Of a stretch of DNA of 47,968 bases, positions 31,476 through 40,430 are shown in pieces. A program made the translations under genes and the position numbers. Below the pieces are notes generated by a model. It was not told the DNA's origin and did no database searches. It was given only the letters and a program-made list of their open reading frames with translations. Every line of letters begins with the position of its first letter. Within the stretch, counting starts at the first letter, position 1. Source of the DNA: JBEATZ01 sp041178545 (GTDB lineage Bacteria; Planctomycetota; UBA1135; UBA2386); NCBI GenBank assembly GCA_041178545.1, contig JBEGVB010000155.1:1-47968 (forward strand). Direction: 5' to 3'.

Positions 31476-33338
31476 ATGGGCCGCGACAGTGTGCAGCCCG
31501 TGACCGCTGCACTGAGCCTCCGAGACCTCGAGTTCGCCTACGGCAAGGGCGCTTCGATCCGCGGCGTCTCCCTGCAGCTGCAGCCCGGGGACTGCTACGG
31601 GTTCCTCGGCCACAACGGGGCCGGCAAGACCACCGTGATGCGGCTCGCGCTGGGGCTGCTGCGGCCGCAGCGCGGCAGCGTGCGCATCTTCGGCATCGAC
31701 GCGCTGACGGACCCGGTTGCGGCGCGCGCCCAGGCCGGCGCGCTGATCGAGCGGCCAGGGTTCCACCTGCAGGCCACGGCCAGCGAGAACCTGCGGGTGC
31801 TGGCACAGCTGCAGGGCATGTCGCGCCGCGAGGCGGTGGCGGAAGGGGACCGCGTGCTGGAGCTGACGGGGCTGCGTGCCGCGCGCGACCGCCGCGTCGG
31901 CACCTTCTCCCTCGGCATGCGGCAGCGCCTCGGGATCGCGCAGGCCCTGCTCGGCATGCCGCGGCTGCTCCTGCTGGACGAGCCGACCGGCGGCCTCGAC
32001 CCCGAGGGCATTGCGGACCTGCGCCGCCTGCTGGTGCACCTCACGCGCGACGAGGGGACTGCCGTCCTCGTGTCGAGCCACCAGCTTGCCGAACTCGACG
32101 GGCTCTGCAACCGCATCGGGGTGCTGCGCGAGGGGGCCATGGTGGTGGAGGGTGACCTCGCCCACCTGCGCGGCCAGCTGGCGGCACGGCATGTGGTGAC
32201 GGGCACCTCGCTCGAGGTGCTGGAGCGGTTCCTGCGCGAGGACGGGCTCGCTCCGGTGCGCGACGACCATGCCCTGCACGTCGACCTCGGCGCGCGGCGA
32301 CCTGCTGCCGTGCTGCGCGCCCTGCAGCAGGTGGGCGAGGTTGACTCCTTCGCACCGGAGTCGATCTCGCTGGAGACCATCTACCTGCGCGCCAGCACCT
32401 TGCAGAGCCAGCAGCACGCGGAGGTCGCGTCCACGGCCGGTCCCGCTGCCGCCTTGCAGCCGCGGCGCGGCAGCGCGCGCAGGCCCTTGCTGCGCGCATG
32501 GCTCCACGAGCTGCGCGTGCTCGGGCTGCAGCGCAGCAGTGCGCTGCTGCTCCTGCCCTGCATCGTCGGGGCATGGAGCGTGCTCGACTACCACGGCCGC
32601 GTGCTCGCGACCTCCGACCGGGTCCGGCGCGGCGAGCTCTTCAGTGCCGACGAGGGCAGCGGCCACCTCGCAACCGCACACGCACTGCAGTCCGCCGTGC
32701 CGTTGCTCGCCCTCTGCATCCTCTGGCTCGCGAGCCAGTCGATGGCAGCGGACTACTCGGGCGACACCCTGCGCAACACGCTGTTGCGTCCGCTGCGGCG
32801 CGTGCACGTCCTGCTGGGCAAGTTCCTCGCACTCGCCACCACGGCCGTGGTCGGCTGGGCCGCAACTTCGGCATCGGTCGTGGGCGCCAGTGCACTCGCC
32901 TTCGGCTTCCGCGACCTGGAGGACGTGAGCAAGCACGGGGACCGGCAGGTGCTTGCCGACGCGCGCGACGTCGCGCCGGTCATGCTCGATGCCCTGGGCA
33001 ACCTGCTGCTGCCCGTCGTGGCCACCGCTGCCGTCGGCCTCATGGTCTCGACCCTGTCGAAGCGCCCGGCACGCGCGCTGATGCTCTCACTCGTGCTGCT
33101 GCTCGGCCTCGAGTCGGCACGCGGCCATGCACGGGGGTCCACCGGTTGGCTGCTCTCCAGCCACCTGCCGGTCGGCCTCCGCGACGACTCTGCCGTCGGC
33201 TACTTCGCCTCCATCGCCCGCGGTGCTGCCGACGCCAACTGGCAGTTTGCCGACCTCGCGGTCTGGGCGCCGGTCGGCTGGACCGCCCTCGCTCTCCTCG
33301 CCTCCGGCCTCGCCCTCTCCCGCCTGCGCATCTCCTGA
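31476..33338 (+). CDS. ABC transporter: ATPase fused to permease
   Basis: A 620-residue single-chain half transporter. Residues 13-230 are a complete ATPase: Walker A GHNGAGKTT (45-53), Q-loop region PGFHLQATASENL, signature FSLGMRQRLG (144-153), Walker B LLLLDEPTGGLDP (Glu169) and the switch histidine SSHQL (His202). The signature reads S-L-G-M where LSGGQ is usual, as in CcmA/ABC-2 gliding-type systems. Residues 340-620 are the permease with about six hydrophobic segments (SALLLLPCIVGAW, AVPLLALCILWLASQSM, FLALATTAVVGWAATSASVV, LLPVVATAAVGLMVST, MLSLVLLLGLESA, VGWTALALLASGLALSRL) and TLLRPLRRVHVLLGKF, as in ABC-2/NatB types. ATPase-permease fusions of this order are less common than split genes. 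It heads the operon with the following three exported-protein genes. Confidence 0.92.
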   Translation: MGRDSVQPVTAALSLRDLEFAYGKGASIRGVSLQLQPGDCYGFLGHNGAGKTTVMRLALGLLRPQRGSVRIFGIDALTDPVAARAQAGALIERPGFHLQATASENLRVLAQLQGMSRREAVAEGDRVLELTGLRAARDRRVGTFSLGMRQRLGIAQALLGMPRLLLLDEPTGGLDPEGIADLRRLLVHLTRDEGTAVLVSSHQLAELDGLCNRIGVLREGAMVVEGDLAHLRGQLAARHVVTGTSLEVLERFLREDGLAPVRDDHALHVDLGARRPAAVLRALQQVGEVDSFAPESISLETIYLRASTLQSQQHAEVASTAGPAAALQPRRGSARRPLLRAWLHELRVLGLQRSSALLLLPCIVGAWSVLDYHGRVLATSDRVRRGELFSADEGSGHLATAHALQSAVPLLALCILWLASQSMAADYSGDTLRNTLLRPLRRVHVLLGKFLALATTAVVGWAATSASVVGASALAFGFRDLEDVSKHGDRQVLADARDVAPVMLDALGNLLLPVVATAAVGLMVSTLSKRPARALMLSLVLLLGLESARGHARGSTGWLLSSHLPVGLRDDSAVGYFASIARGAADANWQFADLAVWAPVGWTALALLASGLALSRLRIS

Positions 33339-33351
33339 CGAGTCGACGTCC

Positions 33352-34335
33352 ATGACCACCCTCACGACCCGCTGGATCCTGGTCCCGCTCGCCCTCCTGC
33401 TGGGCGCATGCTCTGCCGCACGCCTGCCCAAGGAGCCTCCGCCGCTCACCGACATGGAGGAGCCGCTCGACCTGCGCGAGGAGCCGAAGGACGAGGCCCA
33501 GCGCACGCAGCTGCCGCTCGGCACGTTCTCGGGCCTGCGCGTCGACGACGCGCGCGACACCCTGGCGGCAAAGCTCGACGCGCCCGTCTCCCTGCGCGTG
33601 GTCGAGGTGGTCGAGAACTCGCCTGCCGAGTCCGCTGGGCTGCTCGTCGACGACGTGCTGCTGGAGGTGAGGGTGGGGGAGCAGCCAGCGCAGCCGTTGC
33701 AGCGCCCTAGCGAGTGGCGGCAGGTGGAGATCGCCAACCCGCCGGGGACCCATGTCGTGCTGGTCGTCGACCGCGCTGGTCGCGAGGCAGAGGCCGAACT
33801 CGTGCTGGTGCCCCGGCTGCGGCCTGTGGCGCGGACGCAGGGCGAGCGGTTCCGCGAGGAGGAGCGCGTCGGCATCGTGTTCCGCACGGCCACCGAGGTC
33901 GAGGCGCGTGCCGCGGGCATGGGCCCGGGTGCGGGCGTCGTGGTGATCGGCCTGTCCCGCTCCAGTCCCTGGCGCCAGGACGGCATCCGGTTCGGCGACC
34001 TGCTGACCGGCGTCGACGGCAAGCCCGTCGTGCACCCGCAGGTCCTGCTGGACGCGCTGCGCGACCCTGCCAGGGAGTCGCTGGCCCTCGAGTACGTGCG
34101 CGCGGGACAGCGCGAGACGCGCACGGTCGCACTCTCCACGCGCGCAGCCACGCTGCGTGAAATCAACGTGCCGGTCCTGTTCGACTACACGTCGGACCGG
34201 GGCAAGACGGACTGGTCGGTCGTGTTCGGCCTGCTCGGCTACGAGAGCACGGCTGCAGCCTGGCGCTTCCGGCTGCTGTGGCTGGTGACCTTCGGCGGCG
34301 GCGACGCCGACCAGCTCCTCGAGGTCGACCGATGA
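33352..34335 (+). CDS. Lipoprotein with PDZ domains
   Basis: A 327-residue lipoprotein: signal and lipobox LLLGAC (Cys20), followed by a Pro/Glu-rich linker. Residues 60-155 and 185-265 contain PDZ-like units: VVEVVENSPAESAGLLVDDV LLEV, then VVVIGLSRSSPWRQDGIRFG with DLLTGVDGKPVVHPQVLLDA. The C-terminus (about 275-327) is a short β-rich block with FDYTSDRGKTDWSVVFGLL ending DQLLEVDR. PDZ lipoproteins often hold peptides or other proteins near proteases, but no protease domain is present here. It starts 13 bases after the ABC gene; its stop codon overlaps the start of the next gene (ATGA). Co-translation with the transporter and VCBS proteins suggests one envelope complex. Confidence 0.85.
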   Translation: MTTLTTRWILVPLALLLGACSAARLPKEPPPLTDMEEPLDLREEPKDEAQRTQLPLGTFSGLRVDDARDTLAAKLDAPVSLRVVEVVENSPAESAGLLVDDVLLEVRVGEQPAQPLQRPSEWRQVEIANPPGTHVVLVVDRAGREAEAELVLVPRLRPVARTQGERFREEERVGIVFRTATEVEARAAGMGPGAGVVVIGLSRSSPWRQDGIRFGDLLTGVDGKPVVHPQVLLDALRDPARESLALEYVRAGQRETRTVALSTRAATLREINVPVLFDYTSDRGKTDWSVVFGLLGYESTAAAWRFRLLWLVTFGGGDADQLLEVDR

Positions 34336-35843
34336 GGTCGGCGCGGCTCCTCGGCGCGGTGCTGCTCGCACTGCCTCTGGTCGCGCAGGACGCACCGCGC
34401 GTCACCACGCTGCAGCTGCCCAAGGGCACTGCATGCACCGGACACCTCCACACCGACGTCGATGGCGACGGTCGCAAGGACCTGGTCCTCGCCGTGCGCC
34501 AGTCCGACCCGCGGCGGCGTGCGATCCAGGTGCACCTGCAGCAGGCAGGGGAGCCTGCCTTCGCCAACGAAGCCTCCCTCCCGCCCTACCCCGTCGAGGC
34601 CGACGTGGTGGCGTTCACCTTCGCCGACGTCGCCCCTGCCAAGGGGCGCGAGCTGGTGCTCTTCACGTCCGAGCGTGCCGTTGCCGTCACGCGCGGCGAG
34701 TCGGGCGCGAGCGAGTACACGGTGCTGTTCTCGCACGCGATCGTCTGGCCCGCCGCGGAGCGCGAAGCGGTGCTGCCCCTCGGCGCAGCGCGCGTCGACC
34801 TCGACGGCAACGGCAGCGAGGACCTCCTGCTGCCCGAGCCCGACGGCGCCCTGCTGGTCGCGAACCCCGCCGGCGGCGATGCCGCGCGCCGGTCGGTGCT
34901 GCGGTTGCCGGCATGGGTGAGCCCGATCGCGAGCGCAACGAACGGCGCAGCCACCATGAACGGTGACTCGCTGCGCGTCCAGTTCGAGGCCGATGAGGGT
35001 GACGAGGGTGCTGCAGAGCGCAAGCGCGCCACCACCCCGCTGGTGGCCGTGCTCACGCGATCGCCCGAGCCCCAGGTGCTGGACCTCGAGGGCGATGGCG
35101 TTGCCGAACTGGTGGCGGTCCGCAACCACCGGTTGCATGCCCTGCCCCTCGACGGCCGTGCAGAGTCGTTCCACCGCGACTTGCCGGTTCCCCAGGACCG
35201 GCTGGCGCTGTTCGACCCGTCCTTCGACGTGCAGTTGGTCGACGTGGACGGCGACCGCAGGCTCGACCTGCTGCTGAGTTCCTCCGCCAGCCGCAACGAC
35301 GAGATCGAGGTCCGCATGGACCTCTACCGCACGAGGCCCGACGGCACCTGGCCGACCCGGCCCGACAGCCGCCTGCGCACCCAGACCCTCGCGCGTCCAC
35401 CCCAACTGGTGGACGTCGACGGCGACGGCACGCTCGACCTCGTGGCCTGCACCCTTCGCATCGACGCGCTGCGCGCCCTCACGGGCGGCGGCGACGTTGC
35501 GCTGGAGGTGCAGGTGAACGTGTTCCGCGGCACGGGCGAGCGGTTCGTCACCCCGGCTCTGCTCAACCAAGTGCTGCGGCTCCCCACCAAGTCCGAGCGC
35601 GGCGGCGGGGCCTTCCTGCAGGTGTTGCCGGCCTCGGGCGGCGAGTTGCCGGCGCTCCTGCACCGGGAGGGGGACACCCTCGTGCTGCAGCCGTTCGAGC
35701 CGGACGGAGCCAAGGTGCGCCTCGGCAGTGTGCGCAAGCGCATGCCCGTGGCCGACCGGGCGCGGCCCGTGTTGCTGGACCCGACGGACCGCGAGGTCCT
35801 CGTGGGCAATGGTTCCGAGGTGCAGTTCGTGAGGATGCGCTGA
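34332..35843 (+). CDS. Secreted VCBS/FG-GAP repeat protein, first of two
   Basis: A 503-residue exported protein with signal MRSARLLGAVLLALPLVAQ. It contains repeated calcium-binding FG-GAP/VCBS loops: DVDGDGRKDLVLA (about 41), DLDGNGSEDLLLP (about 157), DLEGDGVAELVAV, DVDGDRRLDLLLS and DVDGDGTLDLVAC (about 360). These are typical of a β-propeller in which each blade carries a D-x-D-x-D-x-x-x-D loop. Propellers of this type lack catalytic residues and usually bind partners or polysaccharide. The gene overlaps the preceding stop by four bases (ATGA) and its own stop overlaps the next start by one base (TGATG), so translation is coupled. It has no anchor; the C-terminus ends VQFVRMR. Confidence 0.87.
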   Translation: MRSARLLGAVLLALPLVAQDAPRVTTLQLPKGTACTGHLHTDVDGDGRKDLVLAVRQSDPRRRAIQVHLQQAGEPAFANEASLPPYPVEADVVAFTFADVAPAKGRELVLFTSERAVAVTRGESGASEYTVLFSHAIVWPAAEREAVLPLGAARVDLDGNGSEDLLLPEPDGALLVANPAGGDAARRSVLRLPAWVSPIASATNGAATMNGDSLRVQFEADEGDEGAAERKRATTPLVAVLTRSPEPQVLDLEGDGVAELVAVRNHRLHALPLDGRAESFHRDLPVPQDRLALFDPSFDVQLVDVDGDRRLDLLLSSSASRNDEIEVRMDLYRTRPDGTWPTRPDSRLRTQTLARPPQLVDVDGDGTLDLVACTLRIDALRALTGGGDVALEVQVNVFRGTGERFVTPALLNQVLRLPTKSERGGGAFLQVLPASGGELPALLHREGDTLVLQPFEPDGAKVRLGSVRKRMPVADRARPVLLDPTDREVLVGNGSEVQFVRMR

Positions 35844-37537
35844 TGCGTGCCGTTGCCCTTCTCGCGACTGCGTCCGCGATGGCCCTCGGCGTGGGCGCCA
35901 CGACGGCGCAGGGCCCCCTTGCCACGCTCCAGCCCGAGGGTGCGGTGGTTGCCACGCTCGTTGCCGACACGGACGGCGACGGCCGGGTCGAGTTGTTGCT
36001 CGTCGGCGGGGACGGAGTCGTCCTGCGCCACGGCCTGGACGCGAAGGGCGCACTCGTGCGCCGCGGTGGGGCGACGCTGCGGGACCCCACCCACACGCTG
36101 CTTGCCGTCGCCGACATCCACCCCGAGCCCGGCGTGGAACTCGTGGTGTGCGACACCTCGGGGACGTCGTGGGTCCGCTGGCCTGCAGAGGACGTCGTCG
36201 CGCCCGCGGACGGGCAGCCGCTCGTGCGCCGGGCACGCAACCAGATCCGTGTCGACCGTCCGCGCGTCTCCTCGTTCGTGCAGGACCTCAACTCCGACGG
36301 ACGCATGGACGTGTTGCTGCCCACCCTGCAGGGGGTTCAGCCCTACCTGCAGGAGGCACCTGCAGCCGACGGAACGGTGCAGTTCCGGTCCATGGCGCTG
36401 CTCCCGGTGCGCGCCCAGGCGCGCGTGGGGGAGCGCGGTGCCGGCAGCGACCCCGAGCTGCAGGGCGAGGTCGTGGTCCCGCAGGTCCAGACTTCGGACC
36501 TCAACGGCGACGGCAGGCCCGACCTGCTGACCCGCGAGCGCTCCCGCCGCGCGTTCCACCTGCAGGCCGAGGACGGCACCTTCCGTGAACCCGTCGAGGT
36601 CGACATCGACCAGTTCGAGGACAGCACGCCCAAGGCCACGGTTGCGCCGGGCGAGACCGTGGTGCTCGGCGACCGCCAGTTGCTGCAGCGCGGCGACATC
36701 GACGGCGACGGCATCCCCGACTTCGTCGTCGCCCACCGCCGCAAGGTCTGGACCTTCCTCAGCAGCAAGGAGGGCCCCCAGTTCCAGAAGGCGCGCACCC
36801 AGGCCGTGGCCGACGACGTGAGCGCCATGCTGGTGCTGGACCTCGACGACGACGCAAAGGCCGACCTGCTTGCCTTCCAGGTCCAGTTGCCGGGCGTGGC
36901 CTCGCTGATCCTCGGGCTCGTCCAGTCCATCGACATCGACATCCGCGCCGTCGGCTACCGGAGCGAGAACGGCGCGTTTGCGGGCACGCCGGCGTGGCGC
37001 CGCACCGTGACCCTCCGCATCCCGCCGATCCTCTCCTTGCTCGGCAAGCAGCAGGAGTTGGTGCAGAAGTTCACCGACATCGTCTCCAAGGCGCGGCTCG
37101 GTGTGCGCGGTGGTTTCCTCGGCACGGGTCGCAAGGACCTCGCGCTGCTCGGCACCGACGGCAAGTCGCTCGAGCTGTACGCGACCGATGGGAACGGTCC
37201 CACCCTCGACTCGTCGAGCGGTCGCAAGCTCCTGCGCAGGCTGTTGTTCGAGGACCCCAACCCGCTCTTCGACCTCGACCGCATCTTCTCGCTCGTCTCC
37301 GGCATCCTCGACGACCAGGCGGGCGGCCTCGTCGGCGACCGCAAGCCCGTTGCAACGGTCCCGTTGCGCGATGCCAAGGAGTGGCGCGTCGCCGACCTCC
37401 TCGTCGGTTCCTTCGACGGTGCGCCGCGCGACGGACTCATGGTCGTCTACGAACTCGCGGACCCGGGCATGCGCCCGGCGGCTGCACTGCCGGTGCGCGC
37501 CTTCGACCTGGTTGCCTGGCCTTCCGTCGGCAAGTGA
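35843..37537 (+). CDS. Secreted VCBS/FG-GAP repeat protein, second of two
   Basis: A 564-residue exported protein with signal MRAVALLATASAMALGVGATT and no anchor. Repeat loops: DTDGDGRVELLLV, DLNSDGRMDVLLP, DLNGDGRPDLLTR, DIDGDGIPDFVVA and DLDDDAKADLLAF, again one per propeller blade. It is paralogous in design to the preceding gene but differs in sequence, and contains a longer C-terminal segment (about 380-564) with LGVRGGFLGTGRKDLALLG and a hydrophobic-rich linker (ILSLLGKQQELVQKFTDIVS). It is the last gene of the ABC/PDZ/VCBS operon. Two unlike propellers translated in coupling suggests a heteromeric surface complex, as an inference. Confidence 0.86.
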   Translation: MRAVALLATASAMALGVGATTAQGPLATLQPEGAVVATLVADTDGDGRVELLLVGGDGVVLRHGLDAKGALVRRGGATLRDPTHTLLAVADIHPEPGVELVVCDTSGTSWVRWPAEDVVAPADGQPLVRRARNQIRVDRPRVSSFVQDLNSDGRMDVLLPTLQGVQPYLQEAPAADGTVQFRSMALLPVRAQARVGERGAGSDPELQGEVVVPQVQTSDLNGDGRPDLLTRERSRRAFHLQAEDGTFREPVEVDIDQFEDSTPKATVAPGETVVLGDRQLLQRGDIDGDGIPDFVVAHRRKVWTFLSSKEGPQFQKARTQAVADDVSAMLVLDLDDDAKADLLAFQVQLPGVASLILGLVQSIDIDIRAVGYRSENGAFAGTPAWRRTVTLRIPPILSLLGKQQELVQKFTDIVSKARLGVRGGFLGTGRKDLALLGTDGKSLELYATDGNGPTLDSSSGRKLLRRLLFEDPNPLFDLDRIFSLVSGILDDQAGGLVGDRKPVATVPLRDAKEWRVADLLVGSFDGAPRDGLMVVYELADPGMRPAAALPVRAFDLVAWPSVGK

Positions 37538-37549
37538 ACCCACCCGGCA

Positions 37550-37584
37550 ACTCCGCGATCGCTGCACGGCAGCAGTTGCGGAGT
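37550..37584 (+). terminator. Hairpin after the VCBS operon
   Basis: ACTCCGC (37550-37556) pairs with GCGGAGT (37578-37584), enclosing a second stem GCTGC/GCAGC (37561-37565 with 37569-37573) with a three-base loop. It starts 12 bases after the last stop of the operon. The interruption by a short internal loop and the lack of T residues make it an atypical terminator. Confidence 0.45.
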
Positions 37585-37694
37585 GACGATGCGATGGGCG
37601 GGTTGGCAGACCATGCGCGCCCCTCGGCTCCGAGGCGGTTGGTGCGCGAGTCCCGGTCGGAGACGGCCTGCAAGGGTGGTGGTGGGGCCCGTGC

Positions 37695-37700
37695 TAGGTT
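37695..37700 (+). promoter_or_regulatory. Putative -10 element (TAGGTT) of the first PxKF gene
   Basis: TAGGTT in the context GTGCTAGGTTG lies 77 bases before the start codon. The same TAGGTT hexamer occurs before the third PxKF gene (40618-40623), also with a longer leader. A -35 partner is not clear. Confidence 0.3.
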
Positions 37701-37777
37701 GTCCACAGCCTGCACGCAGTGATCCTGCGCCGCATGCACCTGTGCGCCTCACGCCCACCCCCCTGGGAGCGCAACCG

Positions 37778-38572
37778 ATGATCCTCCCCACTCCCCGCAT
37801 TCCTGTCGCCTCGTTCCTCCTCCTCGGGACCCTCTGCCTCCATGGGCACCTTCGCGCGGAGGGCCCTGGGCAGGTCGGTTCTCCTGCGCCCACGGTCGGC
37901 ATGGCTCCTGTTGCCGTCCAGGACAGTTTCAGCACCCCTGCAGGCACCGCGCTCGAGGTCAGTGCCGCCATTGGCGTGCTCGCCAACGACGGGGATGCAT
38001 GGCGTCGCAACCTGGTCGCCAGCGTCGTCCAAGCTCCTGCGCACGGCACGCTCTCGCTGCAGGCAGACGGCTCGTTCACCTACCTTCCTGCAGCCGGCCA
38101 CTTCGGTCCCGACTCGTTCACCTACGCGGTCCACGACGGCAAGCTGCAGTCGGCTCCCGCCGTCGTCCGCCTCGCTGTGGTGCGTCCGCTCTGCGTGCAG
38201 GTCGTCGGCACGAGTGTCCATGAGGAGTCCAGTGGCATCCTCAACACCGCCAAGGCAGGCCGGATCGTCCCGATCCGGTTCCGCATCACCGATGCCAGTC
38301 AGAACGGCGTGTACCTGCCGGAGCTGCTCGTCAGCGGGACCCTTTCCGCCAGCGCGGGCAGTGCACCGGGTTCTCCATCGGTCGAGTTCGACTCCGCCGG
38401 CGACTGCGGCCTGGTCTACACGGGCAATGGCTACTACCAACTGAACTGGGCCACCTCGAAGGACTGGGCGAACTCGCTGCAACTGCTGACGCTGTCCTTC
38501 GAGGCCGTGCACCACTCCTTCGCCTCCGCTGCCAACGGCGACCTGCGGGCGAAGTTCCACTTCCGTCGCTGA
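37778..38572 (+). CDS. Secreted cadherin-like plus PxKF domain protein, first of three
   Basis: A 264-residue exported protein with signal peptide MILPTPRIPVASFLLLGTLC. Residues 48-125 are a cadherin-like/Ig-like tandem module: LANDGDAWRRNLVASVVQ, GTLSLQADGSFTYLPAAGHF and PDSFTYAVHDGKL. Residues 145-264 form a PxKF-type domain: LNTAKAGRIVPIRFRI and LVYTGNGYYQLNWATSKDW, the P-x-K-F signature being P-I-R-F here. The ATG has a GGGAG ribosome binding site eight bases upstream (37765-37769), unlike the leaderless genes. PxKF domains occur at the end of many secreted bacterial proteins; their role is unknown. It has two relatives immediately downstream. Confidence 0.82.
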   Translation: MILPTPRIPVASFLLLGTLCLHGHLRAEGPGQVGSPAPTVGMAPVAVQDSFSTPAGTALEVSAAIGVLANDGDAWRRNLVASVVQAPAHGTLSLQADGSFTYLPAAGHFGPDSFTYAVHDGKLQSAPAVVRLAVVRPLCVQVVGTSVHEESSGILNTAKAGRIVPIRFRITDASQNGVYLPELLVSGTLSASAGSAPGSPSVEFDSAGDCGLVYTGNGYYQLNWATSKDWANSLQLLTLSFEAVHHSFASAANGDLRAKFHFRR

Positions 38573-38596
38573 GCCGTCGGCGTCGCTGGGACGGCT
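38572..38596 (+). terminator. Hairpin after the first PxKF gene
   Basis: AGCCGTC (38572-38578), beginning in the stop codon, pairs perfectly with GACGGCT (38590-38596) across an 11-base loop. The stem is 7 bp and GC-rich. No T-tract follows. Confidence 0.5.
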
Positions 38597-39134
38597 CGAC
38601 GTGTCCAGCCCAACGGGGTGGTCCTCGTGCAGGAGTCGGTACGGGCGCCCCGGTGAAGTACCGGTCGTCACCCCCGTTGCGCGTGGGTTGCCCGGGCTCA
38701 GTGCGTAGCGCTCGACGCGGTTGGCGACCAGCAAGTGTCTGTTTCGAGGTGATTCCTGCGGATTCCCTCCGCGATCTCACCTCGCGCCGGCAACGGACGA
38801 CTTGGCGGGCCATTGGCTGTCATCGCGCACCCGACAGCAGGTTTCCCGGGCGGTCTTGGTACTGCATGGTCCTCGACCCGGGAGAGTGTTCGCGATGCGG
38901 CTCTTTGCTGCACAGGAACTGGGCGCACTCCGGGAATGAGTGCCACACGAGCGGGTGGCGCATCAAGCTCGAACGGGCTCAGTCCCCACACGTGTAGGAG
39001 CACGCGCGCTGCACTCCGCCGTTCAGCCCAAGTTGCCGCACAGCGAAGGCCCGTAGAGACAGGGTGTGACGTGCGCACGAACGTGCCGTGTGGCAGGCGT
39101 GTGTCGACTTCTTCCCCTGTTCCGTGAGGATCCC
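38597..39134. other. Long intergenic region between the first two PxKF genes
   Basis: About 540 bases. Open frames exist but none resembles a protein family, none has a ribosome binding site that I trust, and codon composition looks unlike the surrounding genes. The last 60 bases must contain the promoter of the next gene; TGTAGGAG and GTAGAGAC are the only -10-like candidates. It is the largest gap in the window apart from the similar gap at 40.4 kb. Confidence 0.45.
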
Positions 39135-40382
39135 ATGAACCTGTCTCGATTCCCTGTTTCCGTCGTCCTGCTCGCCGCGACCGCGGCCGCACAAGGCGAC
39201 TTCTCCTCCTTCTCCCTCGGCTCCATCGACGGGCAGTTCGGGTGGACGGTGCGCGATGCCTTCACCGCGTGCACCACGGTGGGAACCTACGACCAAGGCA
39301 TCGTCCTTGACGGCAGCGGCAACAAGGTGTTCCGGCTGTCCAACGCGGTCACCAACAATGGCTATTCTGCGCAGGTTTGCTCTCCCTCGGCTGCACAGGT
39401 CGCAGGCGAGACCGGCAGTGCGCTGTGGAACGACCGCGGCACCAACGGATGCGCGCCAGTGAGCCCGCCAATGTCCGGCGCCTACGCTTCCAACGACGCG
39501 TTCTGGTACCGGTGCACCTTCCGTTCGGCAACGGGTGCGGCTCAGCCCGGGTTGTTCGTGACCATGTCACCCACGGCAAGGCAGTCGACGGTGAGAATGG
39601 GCTGGATCCGCATCGAGGACAACGGCTCCACGGGTTTCGACCTCAAGGTCTACGACCTGCTCGCCAATGGCACGTTCCCCGCCGGTCCGACGACCATTGC
39701 GACTGGCTTGTCGTACACCGCCCAGCACGAACTCACGGTCACCATCGACTTCGTCGACGGTGTCTCCACGGTAGGAGCCGACGTGTTCGGCAATGACGTG
39801 CTCAAGGTCTACCTCGACGGCACGCTCATCCACACCGGGTCGACCTGGGAGTCGTACTACTACTTCTACGAACAGATCGTCGCCGGGACCCCGCGCAAGC
39901 AGGCCGTCGATTCCATGCTGTTCCGCGTCATCAACCCTGCAGTGGCATCGACCCTCGGCCAAGGCCTCTACTTCGGTCGTTCACGGATCGAGAACGACCC
40001 GCCGCCGGTCCCGGTGTCCCTCTACGGCTTCGGACAGCCGGTCGACATGCCTCCGACGCTGAATGCAGCCAAGGCAGGTCGCGTGATCCCGCTCAAGTTC
40101 CGGGTGACCGACGGTGCAGGCATGGGTGTGCAGGTCCCCAATCTCACGCTCACGGCCTACCTGTACCCACTTGGCAGCACGCCGTCGGGTGCAGACGAGA
40201 TCGAGCTGTACGCGCCGGGCTCCACCGGCCTGATGTACCTCGGCGACGGTTACTACCAGTACAACTGGCAGACGCTGAAGGCTTGGGCCAACTCTTCGCG
40301 TGCGCTCGACGTGGTGCTGAGTGCTTCGGGTTACACGGTCAATCCCACGACCCTGACGGCGCTGTTCGCCTTCAAGAAGTGA
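39135..40382 (+). CDS. Secreted protein with PxKF domain, second of three
   Basis: A 415-residue exported protein with signal MNLSRFPVSVVLLAATAAAQ and a GAGGA ribosome binding site shortly upstream. Residues 22-300 form a lectin-like jelly-roll domain (WTVRDAFTACTTVGTYDQGI, NAFWYRCTFRS-like segments, RMGWIRIEDNGSTGFDLKVY, LKVYLDGTLIHTGSTW and YYYFYEQIV), with the look of a concanavalin-A-like/laminin-G fold. Residues 310-415 are the PxKF-type domain: LNAAKAGRVIPLKFRVTD, LVMYLGDGYYQYNWQTLKAW-like segment, ending TALFAFKK. The P-L-K-F signature is intact here. It lacks the cadherin-like module of its two neighbours. Function unknown; the fold suggests sugar binding. Confidence 0.82.
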   Translation: MNLSRFPVSVVLLAATAAAQGDFSSFSLGSIDGQFGWTVRDAFTACTTVGTYDQGIVLDGSGNKVFRLSNAVTNNGYSAQVCSPSAAQVAGETGSALWNDRGTNGCAPVSPPMSGAYASNDAFWYRCTFRSATGAAQPGLFVTMSPTARQSTVRMGWIRIEDNGSTGFDLKVYDLLANGTFPAGPTTIATGLSYTAQHELTVTIDFVDGVSTVGADVFGNDVLKVYLDGTLIHTGSTWESYYYFYEQIVAGTPRKQAVDSMLFRVINPAVASTLGQGLYFGRSRIENDPPPVPVSLYGFGQPVDMPPTLNAAKAGRVIPLKFRVTDGAGMGVQVPNLTLTAYLYPLGSTPSGADEIELYAPGSTGLMYLGDGYYQYNWQTLKAWANSSRALDVVLSASGYTVNPTTLTALFAFKK

Positions 40383-40399
40383 TGGGTGGGTGAGCCGGG

Positions 40400-40430
40400 C
40401 CGCCCTGCGGCAGAGATCCCAACGGGGCGG
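40400..40430 (+). terminator. Weak hairpin after the second PxKF gene
   Basis: CCGCCC (40400-40405) and GGGCGG (40425-40430) can pair across a 19-base loop. The string GGGCCGCCCTGCG (40397-40409) recurs exactly in the hairpin after the third PxKF gene (42158-42170). The wide loop makes function uncertain. Confidence 0.3.

Noticed and set aside
38698..39192. Minus-strand open frames in the long gap before the second PxKF gene
   Set aside because: No ribosome binding site, no motif, and one runs into the start of the next gene. Left as non-coding.
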